Below, in pieces: positions 1 through 10,877 of a stretch of DNA of 64,000 nucleotides (its first letter is position 1; each line of letters opens with the position of its first letter). The stretch covers positions 43,296,989 to 43,360,988 of the forward strand of contig CP136064.1 of NCBI GenBank assembly GCA_032622095.1. Reading direction: 5' to 3'. The stretch comes from Siphonodentalium dalli (Eukaryota; Mollusca; Scaphopoda; Gadilida; Siphonodentaliidae). The notes below the pieces were generated by a model, which was not told where the DNA came from, made no database searches, and was given only the letters and a program-made list of their open reading frames with translations. The translations under genes and the position numbers were made by a program.

Positions 1-318
1 ACAGACTAAATGTATAGGATGTACAATACATATAATTGGTGAAAAGAATACATGAAGTATTTATGCATTAGTCTACACCATATGGGCTCTTTATTGTCTC
101 CATGTAATGGAGATTTTAGACTAAATTTCTTCTAATAATGCTATAAATGAACGATAATAAAGAGAAATGAACGATTAAAGAATACATCAAGTGGGGGGGG
201 GGGGTAAAGGTTCCTATTAAAATATATATACACTATTTCTTTGTTATTATTATTTTTCATTTTTATTTTATTATTTTGTTTTTTGTTTTGTTTTGTTAGA
301 ATATATAGGTAATAACAA
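1..318. other. AT-rich intergenic DNA, no gene seen
   Basis: The stretch is AT-rich and holds a poly-G run near 193-203 and T-rich runs near 240-300. No ORF, TIR or RNA gene was recognised. Confidence 0.6.
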
Positions 319-321
319 GGA

Positions 322-327
322 TTTATT
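322..327 (-). terminator. possible polyadenylation signal for the small minus-strand ORF
   Basis: The minus strand reads AATAAA about 90 bases downstream of the stop codon of the 420-761 ORF. The spacing suits a short 3' UTR, but such hexamers are common in AT-rich DNA, so this is weak support. Confidence 0.3.
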
Positions 328-419
328 CGTGTGACTGAAGCAATCCGTTTATCAAATGTATAGGGTTTAAATCGATAGGTGGAGCCATCTGGTTGTTGCC
401 TAAAATCCAGGTGGCACCA

Positions 420-761
420 TTAGGAAAACAAATCGTAATACTCCTCCCGCATGGCCCAGTAGACAGGATTTACCTGGCACCATAGCGTTTCAACTTCCAT
501 ATCCCAATTTTCTTGGAGTTCCTCTCCGTCGGGAGGTGTAACGATAATAGTATACACCGGGCAGCTGATAGTGAAATTCACTACCGTTCCCTGAATAAGT
601 GGGTAAGGCACCCACCAACATATCTCGGAACCCATCCATTGACCCACAGTAGCGATTGTTTGATCGTCTACGACGGGTGTGGTAGGTTGTTGAAACTCTT
701 CGTCTGGGATGTGGGAGATACTCCTCACTTCTTCACAATTAACACTTACATTGCACACCAT
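420..761 (-). CDS. hypothetical 113-residue protein
   Basis: I do not recognise a family. The start sits in a good eukaryotic context (AAACAAAATGG). The composition looks like a real folded acidic protein rather than repeat translation: it has several Cys and Trp, a motif GQWMGSEICWWVPYP near residues 40-54, and an acidic C-terminal part with EELQENWDMEVETLW near residues 80-94. No signal peptide, membrane segment or zinc finger is evident. A minus-strand AATAAA lies about 90 bases past the stop. A GTAAGT lies just after the fourth codon and could be a cryptic splice donor. It could be a single-exon gene, one exon of a larger gene, or an ORF of an unrecognised element; it has no gene neighbours to give context. 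Confidence 0.35.
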   Translation of the reverse strand: MVCNVSVNCEEVRSISHIPDEEFQQPTTPVVDDQTIATVGQWMGSEICWWVPYPLIQGTVVNFTISCPVYTIIVTPPDGEELQENWDMEVETLWCQVNPVYWAMREEYYDLFS

Positions 762-799
762 TTTGTTTAAAGATAAAATAAAATTCTGGTTCAGTCACG

Positions 800-1380
800 A
801 GTAAATCTTGTTAGGTGTAAGTTAGGTGGAGGTTGTTAGTAAAATGATTTTATAATTGAGTTGTTTTTTTTTCTTTCTTGCACACTGTATAACGTACACT
901 ACCAATTATACCTTCCCTCAGATCTGTGGAGAAATAGGGTGCTATAGGCTATTAAACTTATTGCTTGGATAACACCGTTCCTGTGCATTCACGCTATACT
1001 GCACATAGGAGTTTGTGTGAATGGGTAGGTATTTCGGTTCAAGAGAAGATATTATTACCGCGTGTAATGAACACACCTGTTCTTATAGGCGGTGCCTTGT
1101 GTGGGATAGATACTTGATAATTGAATTTGCGTTGAGCTTCTGATCTCGTTTAATTACCTTGCACAAGTGTGTGGTGACCATATAGATACCCGTTGTTATA
1201 ATCATTATGTTATCAAGAAAAATGTCCGAAGTGCGAATATATTTGCCAATGAAATGTCGACAAGATTAATCATGAAGATTTACATTGGATAATATCTGCC
1301 AGTGTTTGATATAATAGAAGATAATAGTGGTGTTGGTGGTGATGGTACATTGTCGCGGTTGATTTCCTAAAAGGGAATAA
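800..1380. other. no gene seen
   Basis: No supported ORF, RNA gene or clear repeat was found in this AT-rich interval. Confidence 0.5.
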
Positions 1381-1385
1381 AAGGA

Positions 1386-1634
1386 GTAAGAAGAAGAAGG
1401 AAAAAAAAAGAAGAAAAAAACCAATTTGATATAGGGCAGTAATATAACCCCAATGTTTAGCATTTGGAAATAGTGTTATAACATTTCTTTAAATAATTCA
1501 AAATATATACATACATTGAATTTTTTTTTTTTTTTTTTTTAAACCAATTTTTTGTTGTTGAAAAAACATAAATTTTTAAAGAAAAAAAAACATTTTGAAT
1601 TTTTTTTTTTTAAACAAATTTTTTTTTTTTTTTT
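1386..1634. repeat. poly-A/poly-T and purine-rich low-complexity tracts
   Basis: GAA-rich purine runs are followed by several T(10-20) and A(7-10) homopolymers separated by short unique pieces. A minus-strand phenylalanine-rich ORF here is simply translation of this tract. Confidence 0.85.
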
Positions 1635-1794
1635 AATTATACATACCATTGTGTTATTTCCGTTTAGAAATTCCGCCTGTTGACAATAAAGCTCGTATTT
1701 CTGTCGTCTGATTTTGCAAACTCTGTAGTGTTAGTTTACCTGCATAGGAAAGTAGACTAAACCCGCTACAATATATATATATATTGGCTCCCGA

Positions 1795-2075
1795 CATACA
1801 TACATAAGGATAATTAAGACTAAAATAGATCAGAGCATACATACGCCGGTTACCTGGCAGTATATACAGGCAATTATCTAGGTGCTCGACTTATTGGTCG
1901 TCAGTGCCAACATTTTTTGGCATTGCGCCTCACTCTACAATATATTAGCTGGGATACGTACACAATGATAATTAAGACTAAAATAGATTGGAGCATACAT
2001 AAGATGTTGCCTGGTAATATTTCCATCGCAATTATATAGGTGTTAGACTTATAGGTGTGTGCCAACATTTTCTCT
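1795..2075 (+). repeat. imperfect direct duplication (~165 bp units)
   Basis: The phrase GATAATTAAGACTAAAATAG recurs at about 1808 and about 1968. Each time it is followed by GAGCATACATA, a GTTGCCTGG-like stretch, a GCAATTAT stretch and GTGCCAACATTTT. The two units are clearly diverged. No coding potential is seen. Confidence 0.7.
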
Positions 2076-2079
2076 GTTC

Positions 2080-2935
2080 ACTATATATAATCACAATTCA
2101 TAACCTTCTGCCACCCGCACTATAGAGGTATTTGTATGTATAGTAATACGCGATGAGGATTCCTCTGATCTTGCTGCCACATTCCAACACATCTGTAGTA
2201 CCTTGTATTTCTAGTAGAGGATTTAGTGCCCTATTACTTCGGACAGCTTGCCATATACATATAGATTTACTGCACCTTCTACTTCTAGTGAGAGCTTACC
2301 AGGAACTTCTGACAGATATCTACTACTAATAAAAGCTTGCCATTAACGTCCAGCAGTTTTAATTCTACTATTGATCCCTTGCCTTCCACTTATAACGCCC
2401 TACCTAGTACTACCGAGAAAGAAAAAAAGGTCAAACAAGCAGGACCCGCAAAAGGCGATACGACAAGTCTTATTCTATTTTTAATTCTAAAACTTATTCA
2501 ACTCGGCTCTGACTCTGAGGAATATTAAAACCCTAAATGTGCAGAGTGAGCTGGATTCTTGGGGATTAAAATTTGGTGTGACCACACAAGCTGTTCGAAA
2601 CTTATTACTAGAGTTATCTTTGTGGGTGAAAGAGGTCAGTTATCCATACTCGTCTGTATTTATAAGTTTGTACCCCCCAATAAGATTGTAACAGTGGTTT
2701 GAAGTATATATTCTCAAAACTATAATTGAACAAGACTTCTGGAAATAAAGACAATTGAATAAATATAAATATACATACCTGGTTTTGTGTTTATCCTTAA
2801 TAGAATGCTTCCTGATTTAAAACAATTGTGATCCAACTTTTATCAAATAAAACTAAATAACTATATATTAGAATATATATAGTTGGAAATATATTCCCGT
2901 TATTGTGTAACAGTAACCATCCGACGTTTATATAC
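2080..2935. other. no gene seen
   Basis: Only ORFs shorter than about 65 codons without recognisable content occur here. Near 2160-2350 a loosely repetitive phrase (TTCTAGTAGAGG, TTCTAGTGAGAG) recurs. Confidence 0.5.
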
Positions 2936-3299
2936 TGAGCCTTTCATATATACCCGCCCTCTTTATTGGCGTCAGACCAAACGAAACGGGCGTCAGTGAT
3001 ATAGCTTCAGCCGGTTACAGTATTTGTTCTCGTGAGCCGAACATCTTTATAGTCCTATACTACCCCATTAACTCGCACAAACCGATACACACACACTAAA
3101 CGAAATTGTTTTTACTCAAAATAGAAACGTCAGCTAATTAACGGATACCTCGCGTTTTATAGTCTATGTCTGTGACTATTAATTAACAATTATTTACCAG
3201 GTGCTGTAGTACAAACCCTACCGCGTTTATCGTTCAGTTATACCCTACCCCATTAAAACCTTGGCTCCGTGCCCTGCCGATTTGTTGTGGAAATATTTT

Positions 3300-3560
3300 T
3301 TTACATACACGTGACGCGCTATTCTCGTGATAACCTTCGCCGAATTGTTTGCCCGGGACCTAGACGTACGCGCTATTATGGTGATAACCTTCGCCGATTC
3401 GTTATATATAACTTAGACATACACGCCCCCCGATCACGCGCTGTTCTCGTGATAACCTCGGCCCGCTTGTTGCGGAATTATTTTGTTCGTCCTTGACCTA
3501 GAGATATCCGCCACGATAACGCGTGATAACCTTCACCGATATTCACCCCCGCGTCGTGAC
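3300..3560 (+). repeat. degenerate GC-richer tandem repeat abutting the LINE 3' side
   Basis: The core GTGATAACCTTCGCCGA recurs at about 3328, 3380, 3448 (diverged) and 3521 with CGCGCTATTCTCGTGATAACC variants, giving a period of roughly 50-75 bases. The base composition is higher in GC than its surroundings. It ends within tens of bases of the point where LINE ORF2 stops, so the LINE may be truncated against it. Confidence 0.6.
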
Positions 3561-3583
3561 CTATAACCCCGGCTAGATCAGGA

Positions 3584-6500
3584 TCAGGAGCGGAGCAAAT
3601 CATGATCAAACCATCTACTAGAAAGGGTAGACAATACTACTGACATTCCACATTTGTCAAGCATGTTTTGAATATACCTTATCCATGGTAGTTTGTAAGT
3701 TTCGTCCTCTGAAAGCTGATAACAAAGTTTATAAATTTGAGAGGTTAGTTTATTTCCAGAGGCATTTATTAGTTTGGTCCAGAAGTTCAATATTCTAATT
3801 TTAATGTTCATGTGGAGAGGAAATCTACCTAGTTCTCCATAGACCATATAACTTGGTGTTGATGATTTCAAACCCAATAGCATCTTACAAAATTTAAGGT
3901 GAACACGTTCGATAATTGAGTTATCGCCCGTACCCCAAGTTTCGCAACCGTATAGAAGAACGGGGGTGACCATAGTGTCAAATAGTTGTAAATGAGCTTG
4001 TATAGAAAGCTTGTTTTTACGACCGATTCTCAGTACATCATACATAGCACTTAGTCCTTTGTTTGTAGCATATCGTTTCATTTCAAGGAAAGATCCACTC
4101 TTACTAAAAATTATTCCTAAATAAGTAAATGATTTAACTACGTCCAAAATTTTATTATTGTATCTAAATGCCAGGTGCTTTGGTTTACGTCTAGCGAAAC
4201 AGACCACTTTAGATTTGGCGATATTGACTTTTAACATCCACGTGGTACAATAGTCCTCAAAATAGTCCAATTGTAGCTGTAGGTCATCTTGGTCGTCTGA
4301 AAATAAGACCGTGTCGTCTGCATATAATAACATGAATAATTTCAAATAACTGTCTAGTTTCTCTTCGCATTCCTGCGAAATACATGTTAGACCTCTGCTA
4401 TCAGTCGACGCTAAGAAGTCAGTTAAATCATTTATGTACAGACAAAATAAAAAAGGTGAGAGATTGTCGCCTTGTTTTAGGCCAATTAATGAAGGAAAAC
4501 TATTGGATGATTGACCATTATGAATAACTTTAGCCGTTATGTCCGTATACATGTCGATGATGATATTATACATTTTACCATCGATACCATTTAATAATAA
4601 TTTGTACCAAAGCGCATCACGACAAACGGTATCGAAAGCTTTTTCAAAGTCTATAAATGCGCAATATAACTTTTTCTTTTTAAATTTTGTCAATTCAATC
4701 AAAGTATGCAAAAGAAATACGTTGTCATTTGTGGAATGGTGTTTCCGAAATCCACTTTGGTTATCATGGATTAAGTTTTGTTGGTCAGATAATTGATTTA
4801 AACGTTTGTTTATGATGGCAGTGAATAGCTTGCCCAGGCAGCTCAATATAGTAATACCGCGGTAATTATTCGGATCACTAAGCGATCCTTTCTTCTTGTA
4901 AATTGGGATAATTGAACCTACTCTCCAACATTCGGGAATAGTGCCAGATTCAAAGATAAGATTGAATATGTCAACATAAAGTGGCATAAGCCTTTCTACC
5001 GTGGCCTTCAAATACTCGTTAATAATTCCATCTTCGGACGATGCTTTGTTATGTTTGAGATTTTTGATGCAAGACACTATTTCATCTCCAGTTATCGGAT
5101 CGTTAAAACTAAATTCTATAGGCTCACCCGGTTGGTGAATGTGTCCATTTGGCGAAAATGACGTTCTTCTAGAATTTAGCTCTTTAAAATGTGTGGCAAA
5201 ATCATCTATGGATACCCCAGCTTTTTGAGAACGTGGTTTCCCTTTAAGTTCGGCCCAAAATGCCTTGATATCTGTTCTGAAAAGATTATCCATTTTTATT
5301 TTGATCTCTACGTCATAAGATTTAATTGCATTATTTAGGGCTTTCTTGTATGTTTTTTCAGTATTTCTCATCTCGAATTTGTCTTTAGGATCCCTCGTGT
5401 GTCTGTATTTATTCTGCCATTTTCGGAATATTTTTCTCAGTTCCCTACATTTATTTGTAAACCACGGTTTTGTAGAGAAAGATCGGTGGTTAGTTATCTG
5501 GGACGAGAATTTTCTTTTCTGTCCAAATGTTTTGACAGCTGAATTACGGAACAAGTCTGCTAAAATTGATGCCACATCAGAAATTTCGGTTCTATTTGGG
5601 GCATCCTTAACCCTTCGAATTAATTCGGAGAGTTTACCAACTGCGTCAGTATCAATATTTCTTACGAAATCCACTGAATGACTACCATCCCATTTTCGCG
5701 GTTGCGATGAAAAAACAAAATCTTCTTGACAATCATTGCAAGTAGCGACGCCCGGTGTTGTTGTTTTAAAGCATAGCATTGTCAAAAGTGCAGAATGTGC
5801 ATCACTAAATAAAGAGGAGAAATCCAAAACCTCAAAATCATCAACGAATGGCATTATATGAGCTGAGCCGATTGCGTAATCAACAACTGAGGCATCTTTA
5901 CAAGTTAGCTCGCCAATATTCTTATCGCATCCGACGCGACCATTAAGTATGTAAAGCTCATTATTCTTACACATGCTAAGTAATAGGCGACCGAAAACAT
6001 TTGTAACTTTGTCTTGGCTCGTTCGATGTACCGAGTGATTCGAATTCAACAACACGTCAAGATTAGGGTTAGTTATAACTCCAGAACCACGGGTGTCCAG
6101 TTCTGTTTCTTCAAAATTATGAAAGTCATCTTTACTTGCTGTACGCGCATTAAAGTCACCGGTCAGTATTACATATTTATAATCAAGCGACATGCTAATA
6201 TATTCGCAATCAAGTTCATTGTATACGTCCTTATTGGAATATTTTGAATTTTCGGGCGGTATGTAAATCGAACCTATCAGAAGATCGGAATCGAGTTCTA
6301 TGAATTCTTTGGAAATTTTCAACCAATAGACATGTTTGCTATTTGATTGTATTACAGTGATGAAATCGGCTATAGAATCTCTATAAGCTAACAGTATTCC
6401 ACCAGATTTTCTTCGGCTAAATTTGAATCTATTTTTCATATGTAGTACATAGCCAGGTATAATCAATTCATCACAGTCATCACATTTGGTTTCAGAAAAA

Positions 6501-6787
6501 CAAAGAATATCAAAATCATTGCATAAAGAAATAAATTCCGGACACATGAGTTTCTTGCGTAACCCGCAAACATTTAAAGTCAGCACTCTTAGTTTCTCAA
6601 TTTGTGTACATTTTGGAAGAGGCCTTGTAGTAGAGGCTCTTAGGTCCCCAAAATCACCAAAGTGTGCAAATTGGATAAAAGCATGAAACTTGGTATACAC
6701 ATAGTTCATGATATGGGGGTCAATATAAGAGCGAGACCCAAGCGTGAAAGTGACCTTGATGACCTTGAGGTCAAGGTCAAAGGTCAA
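3584..6787 (-). CDS. LINE ORF2: APE-type endonuclease plus reverse transcriptase (chimeric N-terminus)
   Basis: This is a 1,067-residue non-LTR retrotransposon polyprotein for target-primed reverse transcription. The endonuclease spans about residues 66-340, with LRVLTLNVCGL, FSETK, GGILLAYR, IGSIYIPPEN, VILTGDFNART and the FSDAHSAL catalytic histidine box. The reverse transcriptase spans about 560-850: NNYRGITILSCLGKLF, DNQSGFRKHHST (~675), CAFIDFEKAFDTV (~714), GLKQGDNLSP (~768) and the active site LLYADDTVLFS (~820). The C-terminal region stops at WFDHDLLRS without the usual Cys-rich tail, so the 3' end is probably truncated. The first ~45 residues, including the chosen Met, are translated from the TIR of the element inserted upstream, so the native LINE start must have lain near residues 46-65. 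The frame is otherwise intact. ORF1 of the same element is at 10,878-11,919. The LINE clade is not resolved by eye. Confidence 0.93.
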   Translation of the reverse strand: MTFDLDLKVIKVTFTLGSRSYIDPHIMNYVYTKFHAFIQFAHFGDFGDLRASTTRPLPKCTQIEKLRVLTLNVCGLRKKLMCPEFISLCNDFDILCFSETKCDDCDELIIPGYVLHMKNRFKFSRRKSGGILLAYRDSIADFITVIQSNSKHVYWLKISKEFIELDSDLLIGSIYIPPENSKYSNKDVYNELDCEYISMSLDYKYVILTGDFNARTASKDDFHNFEETELDTRGSGVITNPNLDVLLNSNHSVHRTSQDKVTNVFGRLLLSMCKNNELYILNGRVGCDKNIGELTCKDASVVDYAIGSAHIMPFVDDFEVLDFSSLFSDAHSALLTMLCFKTTTPGVATCNDCQEDFVFSSQPRKWDGSHSVDFVRNIDTDAVGKLSELIRRVKDAPNRTEISDVASILADLFRNSAVKTFGQKRKFSSQITNHRSFSTKPWFTNKCRELRKIFRKWQNKYRHTRDPKDKFEMRNTEKTYKKALNNAIKSYDVEIKIKMDNLFRTDIKAFWAELKGKPRSQKAGVSIDDFATHFKELNSRRTSFSPNGHIHQPGEPIEFSFNDPITGDEIVSCIKNLKHNKASSEDGIINEYLKATVERLMPLYVDIFNLIFESGTIPECWRVGSIIPIYKKKGSLSDPNNYRGITILSCLGKLFTAIINKRLNQLSDQQNLIHDNQSGFRKHHSTNDNVFLLHTLIELTKFKKKKLYCAFIDFEKAFDTVCRDALWYKLLLNGIDGKMYNIIIDMYTDITAKVIHNGQSSNSFPSLIGLKQGDNLSPFLFCLYINDLTDFLASTDSRGLTCISQECEEKLDSYLKLFMLLYADDTVLFSDDQDDLQLQLDYFEDYCTTWMLKVNIAKSKVVCFARRKPKHLAFRYNNKILDVVKSFTYLGIIFSKSGSFLEMKRYATNKGLSAMYDVLRIGRKNKLSIQAHLQLFDTMVTPVLLYGCETWGTGDNSIIERVHLKFCKMLLGLKSSTPSYMVYGELGRFPLHMNIKIRILNFWTKLINASGNKLTSQIYKLCYQLSEDETYKLPWIRYIQNMLDKCGMSVVLSTLSSRWFDHDLLRS

Positions 6788-6790
6788 AAG
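6655..6790 (+). repeat. left terminal inverted repeat of the 4.2 kb element
   Basis: It starts near TGTGCAAATTGGATAAAAGC and runs through the palindromic cluster TGACCTTGAGGTCAAGGTCA. Read on the minus strand it is open and supplies the start codon and first ~45 residues of the downstream LINE ORF2 frame. Confidence 0.75.
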
Positions 6791-8499
6791 TTTAATTTTT
6801 CGCAGGTGGTATGAATTATAACAATTTTAAGACAACACATTGCTTATACATTATCAAATTTACATAAATATGACTTCAAATATGCCATATTAGTCACCTT
6901 TATAACAAAATCTACAAACATCTTGAGAACTTTTCATATTGAAGCTCAAAAAGTCAGTTGTTCATCCGAATAACTGCAAAATTTCCATGAACAAATGAAT
7001 ATAAAGTCCCACCTCTTTAACATGCTCACTAAATGCCACCACATTCCACATCATTTTATTTACATAGATATTAGCGTACAATACAAGAGTGAGACACAAG
7101 CATTAAAATCACCCAAATGACCTTGAGGTCAAGGTCAAAGGTCAAAACTAATTTTTATAAAATTGTTAATGGTGTGAGCTGAGCCTGAATTATTCCTCGA
7201 TATTTGTCCGAAATTACATAAATATATCTCCAAATATATAATAATGCTGAACTCTCAGGAATTCCATCAATTTATGAACATATATTTCAGTAGATGTTGG
7301 TAAGAAGATCAAAAATTCAATATACCTGTGAAGTCACAAAATAAAATGTCAATGTGATGCCACCAAATTATACATTTTAGACACATGTGTTCAATATATG
7401 GATAACAAGAGTTTTGCAAAAAAATATGTTACCTTTATTAATTAACAATTTGTTCATTTTAGACTTTAGTCACCAAACGCATTGAAGAATACACGTATTA
7501 CCCGAATGTTTGACACATAAGCACTACATGCGGTGGACAAATCTTGGCATGCTGACATGGTAATAGATTCTCTGGTCAGGATTAAAGGACAGGAAAATCA
7601 CATGTTAGCAATGTATAGACAGATTATATGTTGAACCGACGTGCATTCAATTTGGTAACAATTATGAGAATATAATGACCACCATTACATGCACACCCAA
7701 TAAATGAGATATGTTGTCCAGAATATAATATCACCATCATGTTATTGGCATCAAAATTGTGAAGCACAGAAGATTAAGTCATGATAAAGACAGAACTAGA
7801 GTGTGGATACAAGAGAGACATAGACATATTCCTTACTAAATACATGAGACTGTATTATATACCATACCTACATGTTTTGTGCTAATTCTGATTACTCCTC
7901 CATCAATTGAGAAAGAACTCATTGATAAAAAAAACAAGATCGTTCCCAGTGAGTGTTGAGATCTCATCACAATAAAGAAAGTGGTCATTTGAAATGTCAG
8001 ACAGTTACTGGGCTAAAATCACCCCATGTTGGACACGAGCAGACATATACTGTGTCATATAAATTATAGCAGTTGGGTTAGATACTTGTGGTTGTTGTGT
8101 GGTATATCATCTACTGGCCATCACTCTGGTCTAGAGACTAGCTTTGTGATATAGCATACCCTTTGATTCACTAACTCCTCAGATATACCCTGTTGGTAAA
8201 ATTTATTGATTTTCTCTTGAAAAAAGGAAGTTTAGTTTTGAAAGAAGTGTGCAGACAATGCTATAATAATATCTTTTTCGCAGACAATAAGTCATTGCTT
8301 GTAAAGAGTGTCAAAATGCTATGCCATTGAGTCCTAAAACAAGCCATTATTGTGGCATGTTAAGGCTGGCTCTCTGGTGTTTACATCTCCGATTTGGTAG
8401 ACAATGTGTGAAATTGTCATCAGGGGGTGGTCAGCATACTATTATATCTATGTATCAATGGGCCTCATAACATGTACAAGGACTGGATTGGATATTCAC

Positions 8500-9560
8500 A
8501 TTAGTGGCAGGTTACCCGTATCTCAATATGGATCATTATAGTGTACCGTAGGTATTCAGAAAGTTGTTGGTCAGATTGCCAGAACAGAACAGCGATGTCG
8601 GAGAACTGGATGTCTATAGCCTCCCCATATTATGTTATCCGGTACCTCAATAGTTCCCAAAGTAGTGGTATCTAGGAACTGGGTGCATGTCCATCGTGGT
8701 GGACGAAAGCAGGGGCCATATCACTCAGATTACAGCATTAATTGGTCAGCTAAAGTACCCACCACATAATAACACATATCCATGCAAACCATACATTTGT
8801 TTGGCCTTGGGGCATCAGCATCTATGATTGCCCAGGTAGTGGCATAGCGATACATATACTGATTAGTCAAAAGTGCCACATTTTAGTGGTGACCAGATAA
8901 CATACATCAGTATATGACTATTCCTCTAGTTTACCTGTATCGTTGGATTTGGGAGGCAACTGCGATTCATTTGGGGCAGTGTATTGTATGTATACCGAAA
9001 TTGGAACGCCAGTTATCTTGTCTCTATTGATGTCTAGAATATCCATATTATGTATCCGTATTGTGGTGGTCAATTTCAAGAGAAGTCACTATACGCGAAC
9101 AGCTGTGAAAAGCGTAACTTACACGTATATCTAGCAGTGACAAATGACAATATATTCTTATTCTGGGACTGGGCTACTCAAATACAAATTCCAGCAGTGG
9201 TCGGTCAAGTTAGCCATATCCAGAACCTGCCATTGGCTGCCCCTAGAGCACTTCTCCAGCGGTGACCAGATTACCTGTATCCGATATCATGGAATTAGGG
9301 TGCAGATCGAGTGCACCAATATCACCCATGCACATCCCGAAACTGGGCAACCAATGTGCCAGTTTCCAGTGATGAACAGATTGCCTGCATTCTGGAATCG
9401 TGTGATCATTGTGCACCTCTCTGCTTATGATCGAATTCCCCATATACTGCTTGACCAGATGGTACCCATCTATGAGAGTGGTCCGACATCTCACTCACAG
9501 AGACTCAACATTCTTGTAATTTCAGGACTTTGTCTGGTAATACAAACTCTTATGTAGCTT
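8500..9560 (+). repeat. degenerate internal repeats of the 4.2 kb element
   Basis: Variants of AGTGGTGACCAGATTACCTG recur at about 8,500, 8,885, 9,258 and 9,369, followed by TATC- or CATTCTGG-like phrases. Short ORFs here (up to 137 codons on plus, 83 on minus) have no recognisable content and I regard them as chance. Confidence 0.45.
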
Positions 9561-10714
9561 TTAAAATTATGAGAATAAAACCAACAAATTCTCTTCAGTA
9601 TATTATGAAGAATAATAGCAAGGTACAGCCACATGTACATGTACCTGGTGTTGCCATTGCCAAAGAAAGTAACCTGAATCATGTGAATATTCCGCCTACA
9701 CGTACATGCATGGTCAAGCCATTTGGAAATTTTGTGTCAAATCAATTGTGTAGCATTACGAAACTTGTCTGTGAATAGTATGTGTTATTGCCACACATGA
9801 CTGAAAACATCTAATTTCTTTTTCTCAAAGCACAACAAGTGCATTGATGACATAATCTTGAGACATGCTGTTGGGAGTTTTATATGATTTTGATATGTCG
9901 CCGACTTGACTTTATTCAATTTAATTTTCAATAGAGGTATACATTTTGATTAGTACTACATGCGACAAGCGTATGGTCTGAACAGTATTGGCATATGACA
10001 TAACAATATTAATGGGATGAAAATAATTGTTAAAAAATGGTGTGACTTCATTGATAAGTGCCGTGTATCTGATAGTGTCAAAATAATTATCGGAACACCA
10101 GCGAACACAATTCACTTTGAGTAAGCGCATCATTACAATTTAAGAAACTGATATTTGCTGGTTGTTTTATTAGGGTTTATGGTCGTTTTAGCTGCTATGT
10201 CAGATCATGGTATATCACTCAGGTTTACAGGTCGATGAAAGGCTGTGCAGAGGATATATTTCACTGAGAATAAATCACTGAACACAGAAAAGCAATTGAC
10301 AAACTTTCCCAATTACATGTACATGAATCCCTGTGTGTGGCAGATTCTAATCAGTTTCACCATCACTAATTGGAATGGCTTATGTTTGTCTAATGCAACA
10401 CACACCTTACCAAATAAGCCACGTTGTGCCCCCACTTATATTGGATATAATTATGATTGTTGAAATATGTTTGAATAAAACGTCTTAAAATATGCCTAAA
10501 CTATTCCCTCTCTCATGTGATAATTGACAACATGGCACAATTTTAAGTTCAAGGTCACCAAAACTATTCCAACTTGCATATAAAGCCCCCAAATATCACG
10601 ATGTTAGTCATATTATGTCTCCCCGGTGTGGAGTAATGAATAATATGCACAATCCATACCTTTTAGCTCCCGTATGCACATTCCAGGCAACCTATAGTGA
10701 AAATTCATGTTGAT

Positions 10715-10852
10715 GACCTTGACCTTGATCTCAAGGTCATATGAGGGGGTCTGCCAATTTGGGTCTCGCTTCGAACTGAACCCCCATGGTCTACTCTATA
10801 TGTGTGCCAATTTTCACGCTTTTATCCAAATTTGCACACCCCATCACCTTAC
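10715..10852 (-). repeat. right terminal inverted repeat of the 4.2 kb element
   Basis: It is the inverted partner of 6,655-6,790 and ends at about TTTATCCAAATTTGCACAC. LINE ORF1 sequence resumes within ~30 bases, which places the insertion in the short inter-ORF region of the LINE. Confidence 0.75.
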
Positions 10853-10877
10853 AGCCCCCACTATCTCCTCGTTTGTC

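Larger units (their letters stand above)
6650..10860. mobile_element. ~4.2 kb element with long terminal inverted repeats, inserted between LINE ORF1 and ORF2
   Basis: The left end (about 6,655-6,790) and right end (about 10,715-10,852) are inverted copies. Left GATAAAAGCATGAAACTTGG, GGGGGTCAATATAAGAGCGAGACCCA and the AGGTCA block match, on the opposite strand, GCTTTTATCCAAATTTGCACAC, TGGGTCTCGCTTCGAACTGAACCCCC and CTTGACCTTGATCTCAAGGTCAT at the right. The interior has no ORF of transposase size, so it is non-autonomous or decayed. 'ATCACC' lies just outside both ends, but the target duplication is not certain. Interior sequence near 7,070-7,150 repeats the sub-terminal GTGAGAC...CTTGAGGTCAAGGTCAAAGGTCA block, and degenerate 'AGTGGTGACCAGATTACCTGTAT' phrases recur at 8,500-9,400. 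Confidence 0.75.

Noticed and set aside
1266-1463. Phenylalanine-rich minus-strand ORF
   Set aside because: It is translation of a GAA-rich/poly-A tract.
6655-6670. 'ATCACC' flanking both ends of the 4.2 kb element as its target duplication
   Set aside because: The match is short and its distance from the TIR edge differs on the two sides, so it is not secure evidence.
9144-9557. 137-codon ORF inside the 4.2 kb element as a transposase remnant
   Set aside because: No catalytic motif or familiar domain is present and it overlaps degenerate repeats.
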